Source: Parafannyhessea umbonata (GTDB lineage Bacteria; Actinomycetota; Coriobacteriia; Coriobacteriales; Atopobiaceae). Taken from it: a stretch of 64,000 nucleotides of DNA. Positions 1 to 6,900 of the stretch are shown here, piece by piece (position 1 is the stretch's first letter; every line of letters begins with the position of its first letter). The stretch spans positions 310,001-374,000 of the forward strand of contig NZ_LT629759.1 of assembly GCF_900105025.1 (NCBI RefSeq), in the 5' to 3' direction. Made by a program: the position numbers and the translations under genes. The notes beneath the pieces are model-generated. The model was not told the DNA's origin and did not search any database. It worked only from the letters and a program-made list of their open reading frames with translations.

Positions 1-773
1 TCCTCGTATGCCCTGCGGACACCCTCCGCAATGGCGAAGATGTCGTTCGGCCGCTCCTCCGGACGGTAGTCGATTCCGACGCCACCCGAGAGGTTGACGA
101 ACGTCACGTGGGCACCCAGCTTTTCGTGAAGTCTGGCAGCAACGTCGAACAGCGTGCGTGCGAGGGTGGGGTAGTACTCGTTAGTCACCGTGTTCGAGGC
201 AAGGAGCGCGTGGATGCCGAAGTCGCGCACGCCCAGTCCCATGAGGCGACGCACGGCATCGAACAGCTGCTCTTCTGTCATACCGAACTTTGCCTCCGAC
301 GGTTTGCCGAAGATACCGTTCGCGAAGGGGAACTCGCCGGGATTGAGCCTGAGGCTCACGGTCCGGGAAACCTCGTCCACCGCGTCGAGCAGGGTGTCGA
401 TGTGCGTGACGTCATCCAGGTTAATGGTGGCTCCCAGTCGTGCGGCGTGGGCGAACTCCTGGGAGGGGGTGTCGTTTGAGGAGAACATGATCTTCTCGCC
501 TCGGACACCGAGCCTTTCAGCCATCTGAAGCTCGCATTCCGACGAGACGTCGAGGCCGAAGCCCATGTCGAGGAGCATCTGGATGATCCTGGGGTTGGGA
601 CACGCTTTTACGGCGTAGAACTCACGATAGCCGGGGTTCCAGCCGAACGCGTCCAGCACCGACTGTGCGGTGGAGCGGATGCCCGCCTCGTCGTAAAGGT
701 AGAACGGCGTGGGGTACGTGGAGGCAATGTCCTCCAGCTGTCGTGCCGTTGCGAAGGGAGTCTTGCGTCCCAT
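1..773 (-). CDS. lysA: Diaminopimelate decarboxylase (C-terminus outside window)
   Basis: Catalyses the last step of lysine synthesis, meso-diaminopimelate to L-lysine plus CO2, in the cytoplasm with PLP. The visible part is the first 257 or so residues, the alanine-racemase-type TIM barrel of fold III decarboxylases. The PLP lysine lies in the motif FYAVKA at about residues 52-57 (Lys56), followed by a Gly-rich strand and the VNLSGGVGIDY segment late in the visible part, where the phosphate loop of the cofactor is expected. The start is set by a perfect AGGAGG a few bases upstream of the ATG at 773. The gene stops at the window edge, so it is partial and not broken. A lysine riboswitch directly upstream fits lysA better than an ornithine or arginine decarboxylase of the same fold. 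Confidence 0.93.
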   Translation of the reverse strand, partial: MGRKTPFATARQLEDIASTYPTPFYLYDEAGIRSTAQSVLDAFGWNPGYREFYAVKACPNPRIIQMLLDMGFGLDVSSECELQMAERLGVRGEKIMFSSNDTPSQEFAHAARLGATINLDDVTHIDTLLDAVDEVSRTVSLRLNPGEFPFANGIFGKPSEAKFGMTEEQLFDAVRRLMGLGVRDFGIHALLASNTVTNEYYPTLARTLFDVAARLHEKLGAHVTFVNLSGGVGIDYRPEERPNDIFAIAEGVRRAYE

Positions 774-825
774 GTATCCTCCTACGCGGCCATCCTTTGC
801 GACGGCCCCTTGGCCGCGGTCGCGT

Positions 826-985
826 GGGGATAGCGCACCTGACTTTTGCCAGACAGTCCCCGGGGTATTTCCCCGGGTCCCACCCCGCCTATGTGCCCAT
901 CAGCGGGGTTCGGCGGATTTGGCCTCCCTTGGGGATCTATGCCTGCCGGCTAGCCCCAAGCTCTTCGTGTCCGCGCCTCTATCGT
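826..985 (-). ncRNA. Lysine riboswitch (L-box) upstream of lysA
   Basis: Read on the minus strand, the leader starts with GATAGAGGCGC (973-983) and ends with GCGCTATC (830-837), which pair to form the long P1 helix typical of the L-box. Between them are the conserved CCGCCGAA segment near 920 and the hairpin arm GACTGTCTGGC near 850-865. These match the known lysine aptamer plan. After the aptamer, GCGGCCA and TGGCCGC (811-817 and 786-792) can form a hairpin that ends just before the lysA Shine-Dalgarno at 777-783; no poly-U run follows it, so control may act on translation initiation instead of termination (inference). A possible -10 TACACT lies at 993-998. Confidence 0.88.
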
Positions 986-1186
986 TGGGGCAAGTGTAGC
1001 GGGTGTCCCACGTAAGCGCACGATTGGCCACGGCTTTGCCACACTCCGTTAACATTTACGCGTCGCCTATGAGGAGCCGGCATCGCCTGCTTCCGATTCG
1101 TTTCCCTTGCGGCACACTGCGATCTCGTGCGATAGAATGCGCGTTGCTGTTGGCTAAGGGGCCCTGGCGCTCGGACGGGAGGAAAA
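986..1186. promoter_or_regulatory. Divergent promoter region between lysA and the M20 deacylase
   Basis: About 200 bases without a gene. For the minus strand a -10-like TACACT (993-998) lies about ten bases before the riboswitch P1. For the plus strand a -10-like TAGAAT sits at 1133-1138, about 50 bases before the ATG at 1187; no good -35 is visible for either. Nothing else was recognised. Confidence 0.4.
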
Positions 1187-2320
1187 ATGGCTGGCATCGA
1201 GACGCTTAGGAAGTGGCGCCGAGACCTTCACGAGGTTCCGGAGTGCGACTTCGACCTGCCCCAGACGCTTGCCTATGTTAAGGAGCAGCTTGAGCCCATG
1301 GCTGCACGCTGCGACTGCATGTCGGTCTTCTCTCCCGCCCGTTCCACCGTGTGCGCCTTCTTCGACCGCGGAGGCTCTGCGGCGACGGCGCTCCGGACCG
1401 ACATGGACGCCCTCCCCGTTCGCGAGGAGACGGGGGCGCCCTACTCGTCTCGTCACGACGGACGCATGCATGCGTGCGGGCATGACGGGCACATGGCCAT
1501 GGCCCTGGGAGCATGCGACTGGATGGCAAGCAATCCCGACCGACTTGCCCGCAGCGTCCTGGTGGTGTTCCAGCCGGCGGAGGAGACCACGGGAGGTGCG
1601 CGACAGGTCTGCCAGAGTGGCGTGTTCGAGCGCTTGGGCGTCGATCGCATCTTCGGGTTTCATCTTTGGCCGGACCTCCCATCGGCTTGCGTGGCGACTC
1701 GCTCTGGCGCGCTGCTTGCGGCAAGCAACGAGACAACCGTGGAGTTTCGCGGACGCGCATCCCACATCGCAAAGTCTCGACAGGGGAGGGATGCACTCCT
1801 TGCTGCGTGTATGTTCGTTCCCGAGGCATACCGCTTCATGGACGAGCGGTCCCAGGAGGAGCCGTGCCTGCTGAAGTTCGGGCACATGGAAGCCGGTGAG
1901 GTTCGCAACCAAATAGCGGCGTCCGCCCGCGTCGAGGGAAGCCTCCGGACGTTCTCTGCCGAGATGGGAAGACGTTGCCGAGACGAGCTTCCTCGCATTG
2001 CGAAGGAGGTTGCCACGGAGGTGGGCTGCACGGCGGAGACGACCTTCAGCGAGGGGTACCCTCCCGTCGTGAACGACGAGAACGTGACCTCTTGGGCGCG
2101 CGAGGTTCTTTCCAAGGCGGGCATCGACGTCCACGACGTGCCAGAGCCCCTGCTGATTGCGGAGGACTTCTCATGGTACCAACAGTGGCTGCCTGGCACC
2201 TTCTTCCTGCTTGGGACGGGTACGGGCACGCCGCTGCATGCGAGTACGTTCGACTTCGACGAATCGATACTGATGCGTGGCGTCGAGGTCTATCGCCGGC
2301 TCGTAACGGCTCCCCTCTAG
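1187..2320 (+). CDS. M20D-family amidohydrolase, candidate N-acetyl-diaminopimelate deacetylase
   Basis: A 377-residue dinuclear zinc amidohydrolase of the M20D group (hippurate, IAA-amino-acid and N-acetyl-DAP deacylases). Metal-site motifs are clear: MHACGHDGH at residues 94-102, FQPAEET around 129-135 with the catalytic Glu, FGFHLWP around 156-162, and the late LIAEDFSWY segment. It is cytoplasmic, with no signal peptide. GGGAGG precedes the ATG by five bases. It sits between lysA and a class I aminotransferase and overlaps the latter by four bases tail to tail. In lactobacilli and bacilli the same pair (DapL/PatA types) forms the acetylated branch of DAP synthesis, so N-acetyl-DAP is the preferred substrate guess; a general N-acyl-amino-acid or hippurate hydrolase cannot be excluded from sequence alone. 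Confidence 0.85.
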   Translation: MAGIETLRKWRRDLHEVPECDFDLPQTLAYVKEQLEPMAARCDCMSVFSPARSTVCAFFDRGGSAATALRTDMDALPVREETGAPYSSRHDGRMHACGHDGHMAMALGACDWMASNPDRLARSVLVVFQPAEETTGGARQVCQSGVFERLGVDRIFGFHLWPDLPSACVATRSGALLAASNETTVEFRGRASHIAKSRQGRDALLAACMFVPEAYRFMDERSQEEPCLLKFGHMEAGEVRNQIAASARVEGSLRTFSAEMGRRCRDELPRIAKEVATEVGCTAETTFSEGYPPVVNDENVTSWAREVLSKAGIDVHDVPEPLLIAEDFSWYQQWLPGTFFLLGTGTGTPLHASTFDFDESILMRGVEVYRRLVTAPL

Positions 2321-3465
2321 CGGCGAAGGTCTGCGACGAACTGCTCCAGCCGGGAGAGCCCTTCCGAAAGCGTCCTATCGTCGGTGGCGTAGCTCAGGCG
2401 AACGTGGTCCGGGCAGCCGAAGACCGATCCCGGGACGAGTGCCACCCCTGCCTCGCGGATGGCCCGCTCGCAGAACTCCTCGTCACTTTCGCAGAGTCCC
2501 GCGACGCTTGGAAACGCGTAGAATGCTCCCTCTGGAACGATGCAGGCAAGGCCCATTCTCTCGAGTGCCGCGAGCGTGATTGCGCGGCGGGCACGGTATC
2601 GCTCGCGCATGGGCGTCGTATCGGTCTGCAGCGCCTGCACCGCCGCGTCTTGGGTGAACGAGACGACGCAGGAGACGGCGTACTGATGAACCTTCGCGAC
2701 CTGAGACGCGACCTCGGGGTCTGCGGTGAGCCAGCCCAGGCGCCAGCCGGTCATGGCCCAGGGCTTCGAGAGGCTGTTCACCACGATGGTCCTGTCGGCA
2801 AGTTCCGGGTGGAGCCTTGCGAACCCATGACCGCGTAGATCCTCGTCGTATACCAGCTCCTCGTATACGTCGTCGCAGACTACGTAGAAGTCGCTCCTGG
2901 AGGCGAGGTTCGCCACCGCATCGAGGCTCTTCTCGTCCAGAACGCAGCCTGTCGGGTTGTTTGGCGACGTGAGCACGATTGCCTTCGTCCTGGGGGTCAC
3001 CGCTGCTGCCAGCTTCTTGGCGTCAATCTGGAAGCCGTCCTCGGAGGTGTCGAGGGTCACGACGCGCGCGCGGGCGAGAAGGGCGATGGACTCGTAGAGT
3101 ACGAACGCCGGCGTGGGTACGATGACCTCGTCTCCGGGGTTGAGGAGTGCGATCAGGGTGCTAAAGAGCGCCTCGGTTGCCCCGTTTGTCACGATGACCT
3201 GTTCGGGGCTCACCGGAAGACCTGTGCGGGAGCACCTGTCGGCGATTGCCTGACGTAGGACTGCCGTGCCGTTGTTGGGCGGGTAGTGCGTCTTTCCTGC
3301 GGCAAGGCTCCGACCGACACGCTCGCGTATGGCGACGGTCGTCACCTCGCCAGGCTCCCCGAGCGTGAGCGATATGCACCCCGGCGTCGCTGCGGCAAGC
3401 GCCGAGAAACGCCTGATGGCCGAGGGGCGAAGTCCCTCCAGCGCGTGGTTGAGTTCGAGTGACAT
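2317..3465 (-). CDS. Class I PLP aminotransferase, candidate N-acetyl-L,L-diaminopimelate aminotransferase (PatA-like)
   Basis: A 382-residue fold-type I aminotransferase. Visible motifs are SPNNPTG at residues 167-173, the PLP Schiff-base lysine in SLSKPWAMTGWRLGW (Lys234), and a conserved Arg near the C-terminus in the DHVRLSYA segment that should bind the substrate carboxylate. An ATG lies 15 bases further upstream, but the bases between the two ATGs form a strong AGGTGGGAG ribosome site for the inner start, so the protein is taken to begin MSLELN. Its neighbours, an M20D deacetylase and lysA, point to transamination of N-acetyl-2-amino-6-oxopimelate in lysine and cell-wall DAP synthesis; aspartate or aromatic aminotransferase activity is the alternative. 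Its 3' end overlaps the deacetylase gene. Confidence 0.85.
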   Translation of the reverse strand: MSLELNHALEGLRPSAIRRFSALAAATPGCISLTLGEPGEVTTVAIRERVGRSLAAGKTHYPPNNGTAVLRQAIADRCSRTGLPVSPEQVIVTNGATEALFSTLIALLNPGDEVIVPTPAFVLYESIALLARARVVTLDTSEDGFQIDAKKLAAAVTPRTKAIVLTSPNNPTGCVLDEKSLDAVANLASRSDFYVVCDDVYEELVYDEDLRGHGFARLHPELADRTIVVNSLSKPWAMTGWRLGWLTADPEVASQVAKVHQYAVSCVVSFTQDAAVQALQTDTTPMRERYRARRAITLAALERMGLACIVPEGAFYAFPSVAGLCESDEEFCERAIREAGVALVPGSVFGCPDHVRLSYATDDRTLSEGLSRLEQFVADLRR

Positions 3466-3540
3466 ACTCCCACCTTCCATCGTCGGCGCGATTTGGAACT
3501 ATCCTGAGATTGCGGTCTGTCTGTGTGACTGTTTAGGCGA

Positions 3541-3568
3541 ACTGTAAACGAGCGCGATTGGTACGCAA
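3541..3568 (-). promoter_or_regulatory. Candidate promoter of the PatA-like aminotransferase gene
   Basis: On the minus strand TTGCGT (3563-3568) and TACAGT (3541-3546) are 16 bases apart and lie about 75 bases upstream of the aminotransferase start. Both hexamers are two mismatches or fewer from the sigma70/A consensus. Confidence 0.4.
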
Positions 3569-3585
3569 ATTGGAACGAGTATACT
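3558..3585 (+). promoter_or_regulatory. Candidate plus-strand promoter reading into a gene-free stretch
   Basis: TTGGTA (3558-3563) and TATACT (3580-3585) are spaced by 16 bases. No gene lies downstream on this strand; about 110 bases later there is a GC-rich hairpin (3694-3719). The pair could make a short RNA of roughly 130 bases, antisense to any transcript from the LexA-box promoter at 3752-3801. This is a pattern observation only. Confidence 0.3.
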
Positions 3586-3693
3586 TCGCAGCGCTTGCGC
3601 CGGCTTTGCTCGACGCGGTACAAGGCGAGGTTGGCGGCACCCGTGGCAGCGGGGCAGGCCGCTCCTTTTCTTTTTAGGAAAAGTTGGGAAGTG

Positions 3694-3719
3694 GCCGCGT
3701 CCGCCTAGGCGGGGGCGGC
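3694..3719. terminator. GC-rich hairpin, possible terminator for plus-strand transcript
   Basis: GCCGC-GT-CCGCC-TA-GGCGG-GG-GCGGC forms two stacked five-base helices with a two-base mismatch between them, followed on the plus strand by TATCTCTTT. On the minus strand the same hairpin covers the end of the ten-codon frame at 3705-3737. Confidence 0.4.
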
Positions 3720-3737
3720 TATCTCTTTCGTAACCAT
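3705..3737 (-). CDS. Ten-codon open frame behind a LexA-type box
   Basis: Reads M-V-T-K-E-I-A-A-P-A and a TAG stop. The start has a very strong AAAGGAGG site at the right spacing, which is unusual for chance. The frame is preceded by a LexA-type box and a promoter (3752-3801). I do not recognise the peptide. After the TAG the same frame stays open to about 3342, and inserting one base into the CCCCC run just before the stop would give a frame of about 79 codons ending just before the aminotransferase gene. It may therefore be a leader peptide, a truncated SOS gene, or a gene interrupted by a one-base sequencing indel. No homology can be claimed. Confidence 0.3.
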   Translation of the reverse strand: MVTKEIAAPA

Positions 3738-3751
3738 GGCTTCCTCCTTTA

Positions 3752-3801
3752 GAACAAACGTTCTGTATAGAGCATTATGCCACGGGCAAACGGGTTGTCC
3801 A
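3752..3801 (-). promoter_or_regulatory. SOS-type promoter: sigma-A promoter with LexA box
   Basis: On the minus strand TGGACA (3796-3801) and CATAAT (3774-3779) are spaced by 16 bases. Immediately downstream of the -10, at the expected transcription start, lies GAACGTTTGTTC (3752-3763), which fits the Gram-positive LexA box GAAC-N4-GTTC exactly. A Shine-Dalgarno and ATG follow at once. LexA bound here would block initiation, so the transcript should be induced by DNA damage. The ung gene upstream on the same strand ends about 130 bases before. Confidence 0.6.
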
Positions 3802-3933
3802 GCGGCATTTTTGAAGGATGTCAAGTTTTTTAAAAGCGCAGGTCGGCATAGGTGTCACTCGCAGATATCCGCAAGGTAAGCGAAAGACGTCTGCACGCGT
3901 TCAGGCCTGGGCGCATCGTTTGCAACGTTTGCG

Positions 3934-4647
3934 CTAAGCCCACTGCACAGGCTTCGCGCCATGCGAAGCAAGAAAGGCGTTCGCCTGCGAGAAGGGCCTC
4001 GAGCCCATGAACGGGACGAGCCCTCCGCCCGCGCGGTTTGCGGAGAGCGGGGAGGGATGCGTAGACGAGAGCACGCACTTCTCGCCCGCAAGGGTGCCCG
4101 CGGAGCGAGCGTCCTCTACCGCAGAGGTGACGAGGGTGGCGGCATGGCGTCCCCATGCAAGGTAGCAGATGGGCTGCGGAAGCTCTGTCGTGCGCCTGAC
4201 CAGGTAGTTTGTAAGGCTTTGCCACCCAAGCCGCACGTGGGAGTTCGCGGCGTGCTCGCGCACGGTGAGCGTCGTGTTAAGCAGCAGAACCCCCTGGCGC
4301 GCCCACGGGGTGAGGTCGCCCGTCGCGGGCGGCTCGCAGCCAAGGTCCTGCGAGAGCTCCTTGTAGACGTTGCGCAGGCTGGGCGGGAGCCGCTGGCCGG
4401 CGGGAACGGAGAACGACAGCCCCATGGCCTGCCCCGGCTCGTGGTACGGGTCCTGCCCCAGAATCACCACGCGCACGTCGTTTGGCGCGGTGAGCTCGAG
4501 CGCGCGCAGGATCTGGTCCTGCGCGGGATAGATGACCTGGTCCTGGCGCAGGCGCTCCACCTCGCCCAGCAGGCGCTCCGTGTCGCCGCGAACCTGATCC
4601 GGCGCGCCGTCAAGCCAGAGCTCCACGTTGTCCTTGGTCGCGTCCAT
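3934..4647 (-). CDS. ung: Uracil-DNA glycosylase, family 1
   Basis: Removes uracil from DNA to start base-excision repair. The 237-residue length is typical. The water-activating motif GQDPYH is at residues 64-69 and the DNA-intercalation loop HPSPLSA is near residues 198-204; PPSLRNVYKEL is also a family hallmark. GGGAGG precedes the ATG at 4647. The gene is divergent from hslO with 129 bases between the starts. A LexA-box promoter lies just beyond its 3' end but reads away from it, so ung itself does not look SOS-controlled. Confidence 0.95.
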   Translation of the reverse strand: MDATKDNVELWLDGAPDQVRGDTERLLGEVERLRQDQVIYPAQDQILRALELTAPNDVRVVILGQDPYHEPGQAMGLSFSVPAGQRLPPSLRNVYKELSQDLGCEPPATGDLTPWARQGVLLLNTTLTVREHAANSHVRLGWQSLTNYLVRRTTELPQPICYLAWGRHAATLVTSAVEDARSAGTLAGEKCVLSSTHPSPLSANRAGGGLVPFMGSRPFSQANAFLASHGAKPVQWA

Positions 4648-4776
4648 CGCAATACCTCCCTTGTGTGCTTGTCGCAGGCGACGGTAGCATCAATGGAGCT
4701 TTGGGTAAAGACATGTGGTAACCAACTGAGAGAGATGCCCGCGGCCGCAGCCGGCCCGTGGAGCGAGGGAGGCCGC

Positions 4777-5757
4777 ATGACGAATGACCAGCTGGATCGC
4801 GAGGGTGCCCGACTGCCGGAGGGCGTGGTAGACCTCCGGGCGGAGCGAGAGCGCAGGGAGGACCACATCGTGCGCGGCACGGCGGCCGACGGCATGGTGC
4901 GTGCGTTTGCTATCACAGCACGCGCGACGGTGGAGGAGGCGCGCGCCCGGCACGACACGACGCCGGTGGCGACGGCGGCTCTGGGGAGGCTGCTCATGGG
5001 CGCGCAGATGATGGGCGCCATGTCCAAGAACGACGACGAGCTCGTCACCATCACGGTCATGGGCGACGGCGAGCTTGGCCGGATCACCGTGACGGCTGAC
5101 AACCGTGGCCACGCGAAGGGCTTCGTGCAGAACCCGCGGGTGTGGCTGCCGCTCAACGGCCGTGGTCACCTGGACGTGGGACAGGCCGTCGGGACGGGCA
5201 CGCTCTCCGTCGTGCATGACGTCGTGGGGATGGATCCGTACTCGAGCGAGGTCGAGCTCGTCTCGGGCGAGATTGGCGACGACCTCACCTACTACTTTGC
5301 TGCGAGTGACCAGGTCCCAACCTCGCTTGGGGTGGGCGTGCTCGTGGACCGCGACATGAGCGTGCGACGCGCCGGCGGCTTTATCATCCAGCTGATGCCC
5401 GGTTGCGACGACGACGTCGTAGCGGCGCTCGAGGCGAACCTCGCGCCCGTGCACTCCGTCACGGACCTGCTCGAGGCGGGCATGTCCCCCACGGAGATGC
5501 TGCGGCATCTGCTGCAGGGGCTGGGCTACCAGGAGCTCGACCGCATGCCCGCGGGCTTCCGCTGCGGCTGCGACCGCTCGCGCGCCAAGCGCGCGGTGCT
5601 GGCCCTTGGCCGCGCGGAGCTTCGCGACATGGTCGAGAAGAACGAGCCTGCCCAGGTGCACTGCCACTTCTGCGGCGCCGACTACCGCTTTGAGCCCGCG
5701 GAGCTCGCGGACATGCTCGAAGGTGCGGGCGACCCCGCGCCGGAGGCCGAAATCTGA
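4777..5757 (+). CDS. hslO: Hsp33 redox-regulated chaperone
   Basis: Cytoplasmic holdase activated by oxidative unfolding. The 326-residue protein has the Hsp33 N-terminal domain and the C-terminal zinc switch: a CxC pair (about Cys263 and Cys265) and a CxxC pair (about Cys296 and Cys299), the four cysteines that bind zinc when reduced. The chosen ATG at 4777 follows GGGAGG; a longer in-frame reading upstream would run through the ung gene on the other strand and lacks a ribosome site. In a fermentative anaerobe this gene fits oxygen or bleach defence. Confidence 0.95.
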   Translation: MTNDQLDREGARLPEGVVDLRAERERREDHIVRGTAADGMVRAFAITARATVEEARARHDTTPVATAALGRLLMGAQMMGAMSKNDDELVTITVMGDGELGRITVTADNRGHAKGFVQNPRVWLPLNGRGHLDVGQAVGTGTLSVVHDVVGMDPYSSEVELVSGEIGDDLTYYFAASDQVPTSLGVGVLVDRDMSVRRAGGFIIQLMPGCDDDVVAALEANLAPVHSVTDLLEAGMSPTEMLRHLLQGLGYQELDRMPAGFRCGCDRSRAKRAVLALGRAELRDMVEKNEPAQVHCHFCGADYRFEPAELADMLEGAGDPAPEAEI

Positions 5758-5866
5758 TGCGCTCGTGCGGGGCGGCCCTAGACCACGGTACCCAAAGCGT
5801 CTAACGTAGGAGATGCGCTGTTTGCGAGCGCGGTCGTATCGGTCACTCAGTTTGATTGGAGCCGCG

Positions 5867-6814
5867 ATGTGCACAGGTGTTAGGTTTACCGACGGCAAGG
5901 GCAACATGTACTTTGGTCGCAACCTCGACTGGAGCTGCTCGTACGGAGAGCGCGTGGTCATTACCCCGCGCGGCTACAAGCCCAAGTCCCCGTTTGGCGC
6001 CGTTCCCCAGGTGGGCATGGCCATCATCGGCATGGGCATCGTGGAGGACGACACACCCCTCTACTTTGACTGCGGAAACGAGAAGGGCCTTGCGGTGGCC
6101 GGGCTCAACTTCCCGGGCTACGCGGTGTACGCGGACGCCCCGCGTGAGGGCGCCACGAACGTTGCGGCCTTCGAGTTTCCGCTCTGGGTGGTCGCGAACC
6201 ACACCACGGTGGACGAGGTCGAGGCGGAGCTTGCCAACGTGACGATCGTGGACGAGCCCGTCAGCCCCAAGTTCCCGTCCTCGATGCTGCACTGGATCAT
6301 TGGCGACTCCACGCGCTCCATCGTAGTGGAGCAGACCGAGGCCGGCCTCCAGGTGTTCCACGACGACGTGGACGTCCTCACGAACCAGCCCGGCTTCGCG
6401 TGGCACACCGAGAACCTGCGCAACTACATCAACCTCACGAGCGACGTGCCCGGACCACTGTCTTGGCGCACGCAGGAGCTCTCTGCGTTTGGCTCCGGCG
6501 CCGGCATGCGCGGGCTGCCCGGAGACTACTACTCCCCGTCGCGCTTCGTGCGCGAGGCCTACCTCAACGCGAACTACCCCACGCAGGAGGGCGAGAAGGC
6601 AAACGTCAGCAAGATCTTCCACATCCTCGGTGGCGTGAGCATGATCGACGGAGCCGCGAAGATGACGAACGGCGAGTTCGAGACCACGATCTTCACGGGA
6701 GCGTTCTCCTCCGCGACGTGCACGTACTACTGGTCCACCTACGATGACCCGGCCATCCGCTCCGTTGCGCTGTTCGACCACGACGTGGACGCGGACGTCC
6801 TCATCGAGGAGTAG
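5867..6814 (+). CDS. bsh: Bile salt hydrolase / choloylglycine hydrolase (Ntn hydrolase)
   Basis: Hydrolyses the amide bond of glycine- or taurine-conjugated bile salts. The start is fixed by chemistry: the N-terminal nucleophile Cys2 follows the initiator Met in MCTGVRF, and a GGAG lies upstream of this ATG (5867); an in-frame ATG 54 bases earlier would bury the cysteine. Other catalytic residues are Arg18 and Asp21 (GRNLDW), Asn81 (GLNFPGY), Asn173 (TNQPGF) and Arg226 (PSRFVREAYLN). The 315-residue length and the LPGDYYSPSRFV and NYPT..GEKANV segments fit lactobacillus-type bile salt hydrolases more than penicillin V acylases. It is cytoplasmic and stands immediately before a MacAB-like exporter. 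It strongly suggests life in a gut. Confidence 0.9.
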   Translation: MCTGVRFTDGKGNMYFGRNLDWSCSYGERVVITPRGYKPKSPFGAVPQVGMAIIGMGIVEDDTPLYFDCGNEKGLAVAGLNFPGYAVYADAPREGATNVAAFEFPLWVVANHTTVDEVEAELANVTIVDEPVSPKFPSSMLHWIIGDSTRSIVVEQTEAGLQVFHDDVDVLTNQPGFAWHTENLRNYINLTSDVPGPLSWRTQELSAFGSGAGMRGLPGDYYSPSRFVREAYLNANYPTQEGEKANVSKIFHILGGVSMIDGAAKMTNGEFETTIFTGAFSSATCTYYWSTYDDPAIRSVALFDHDVDADVLIEE

Positions 6815-6900
6815 ACTCTCTGCACAACCAACGGAATGTTGCGGCTGCGGGCCCTGTGTCCGCGGCCGCTCGCACACTACCCCCAGGATGGGAGCAGCGT

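Noticed and set aside
3591-3700. Possible SRP RNA or tRNA
   Set aside because: No GGAAG tetraloop region or tRNA T-arm sequence; only a promoter-like pair and hairpin remain.
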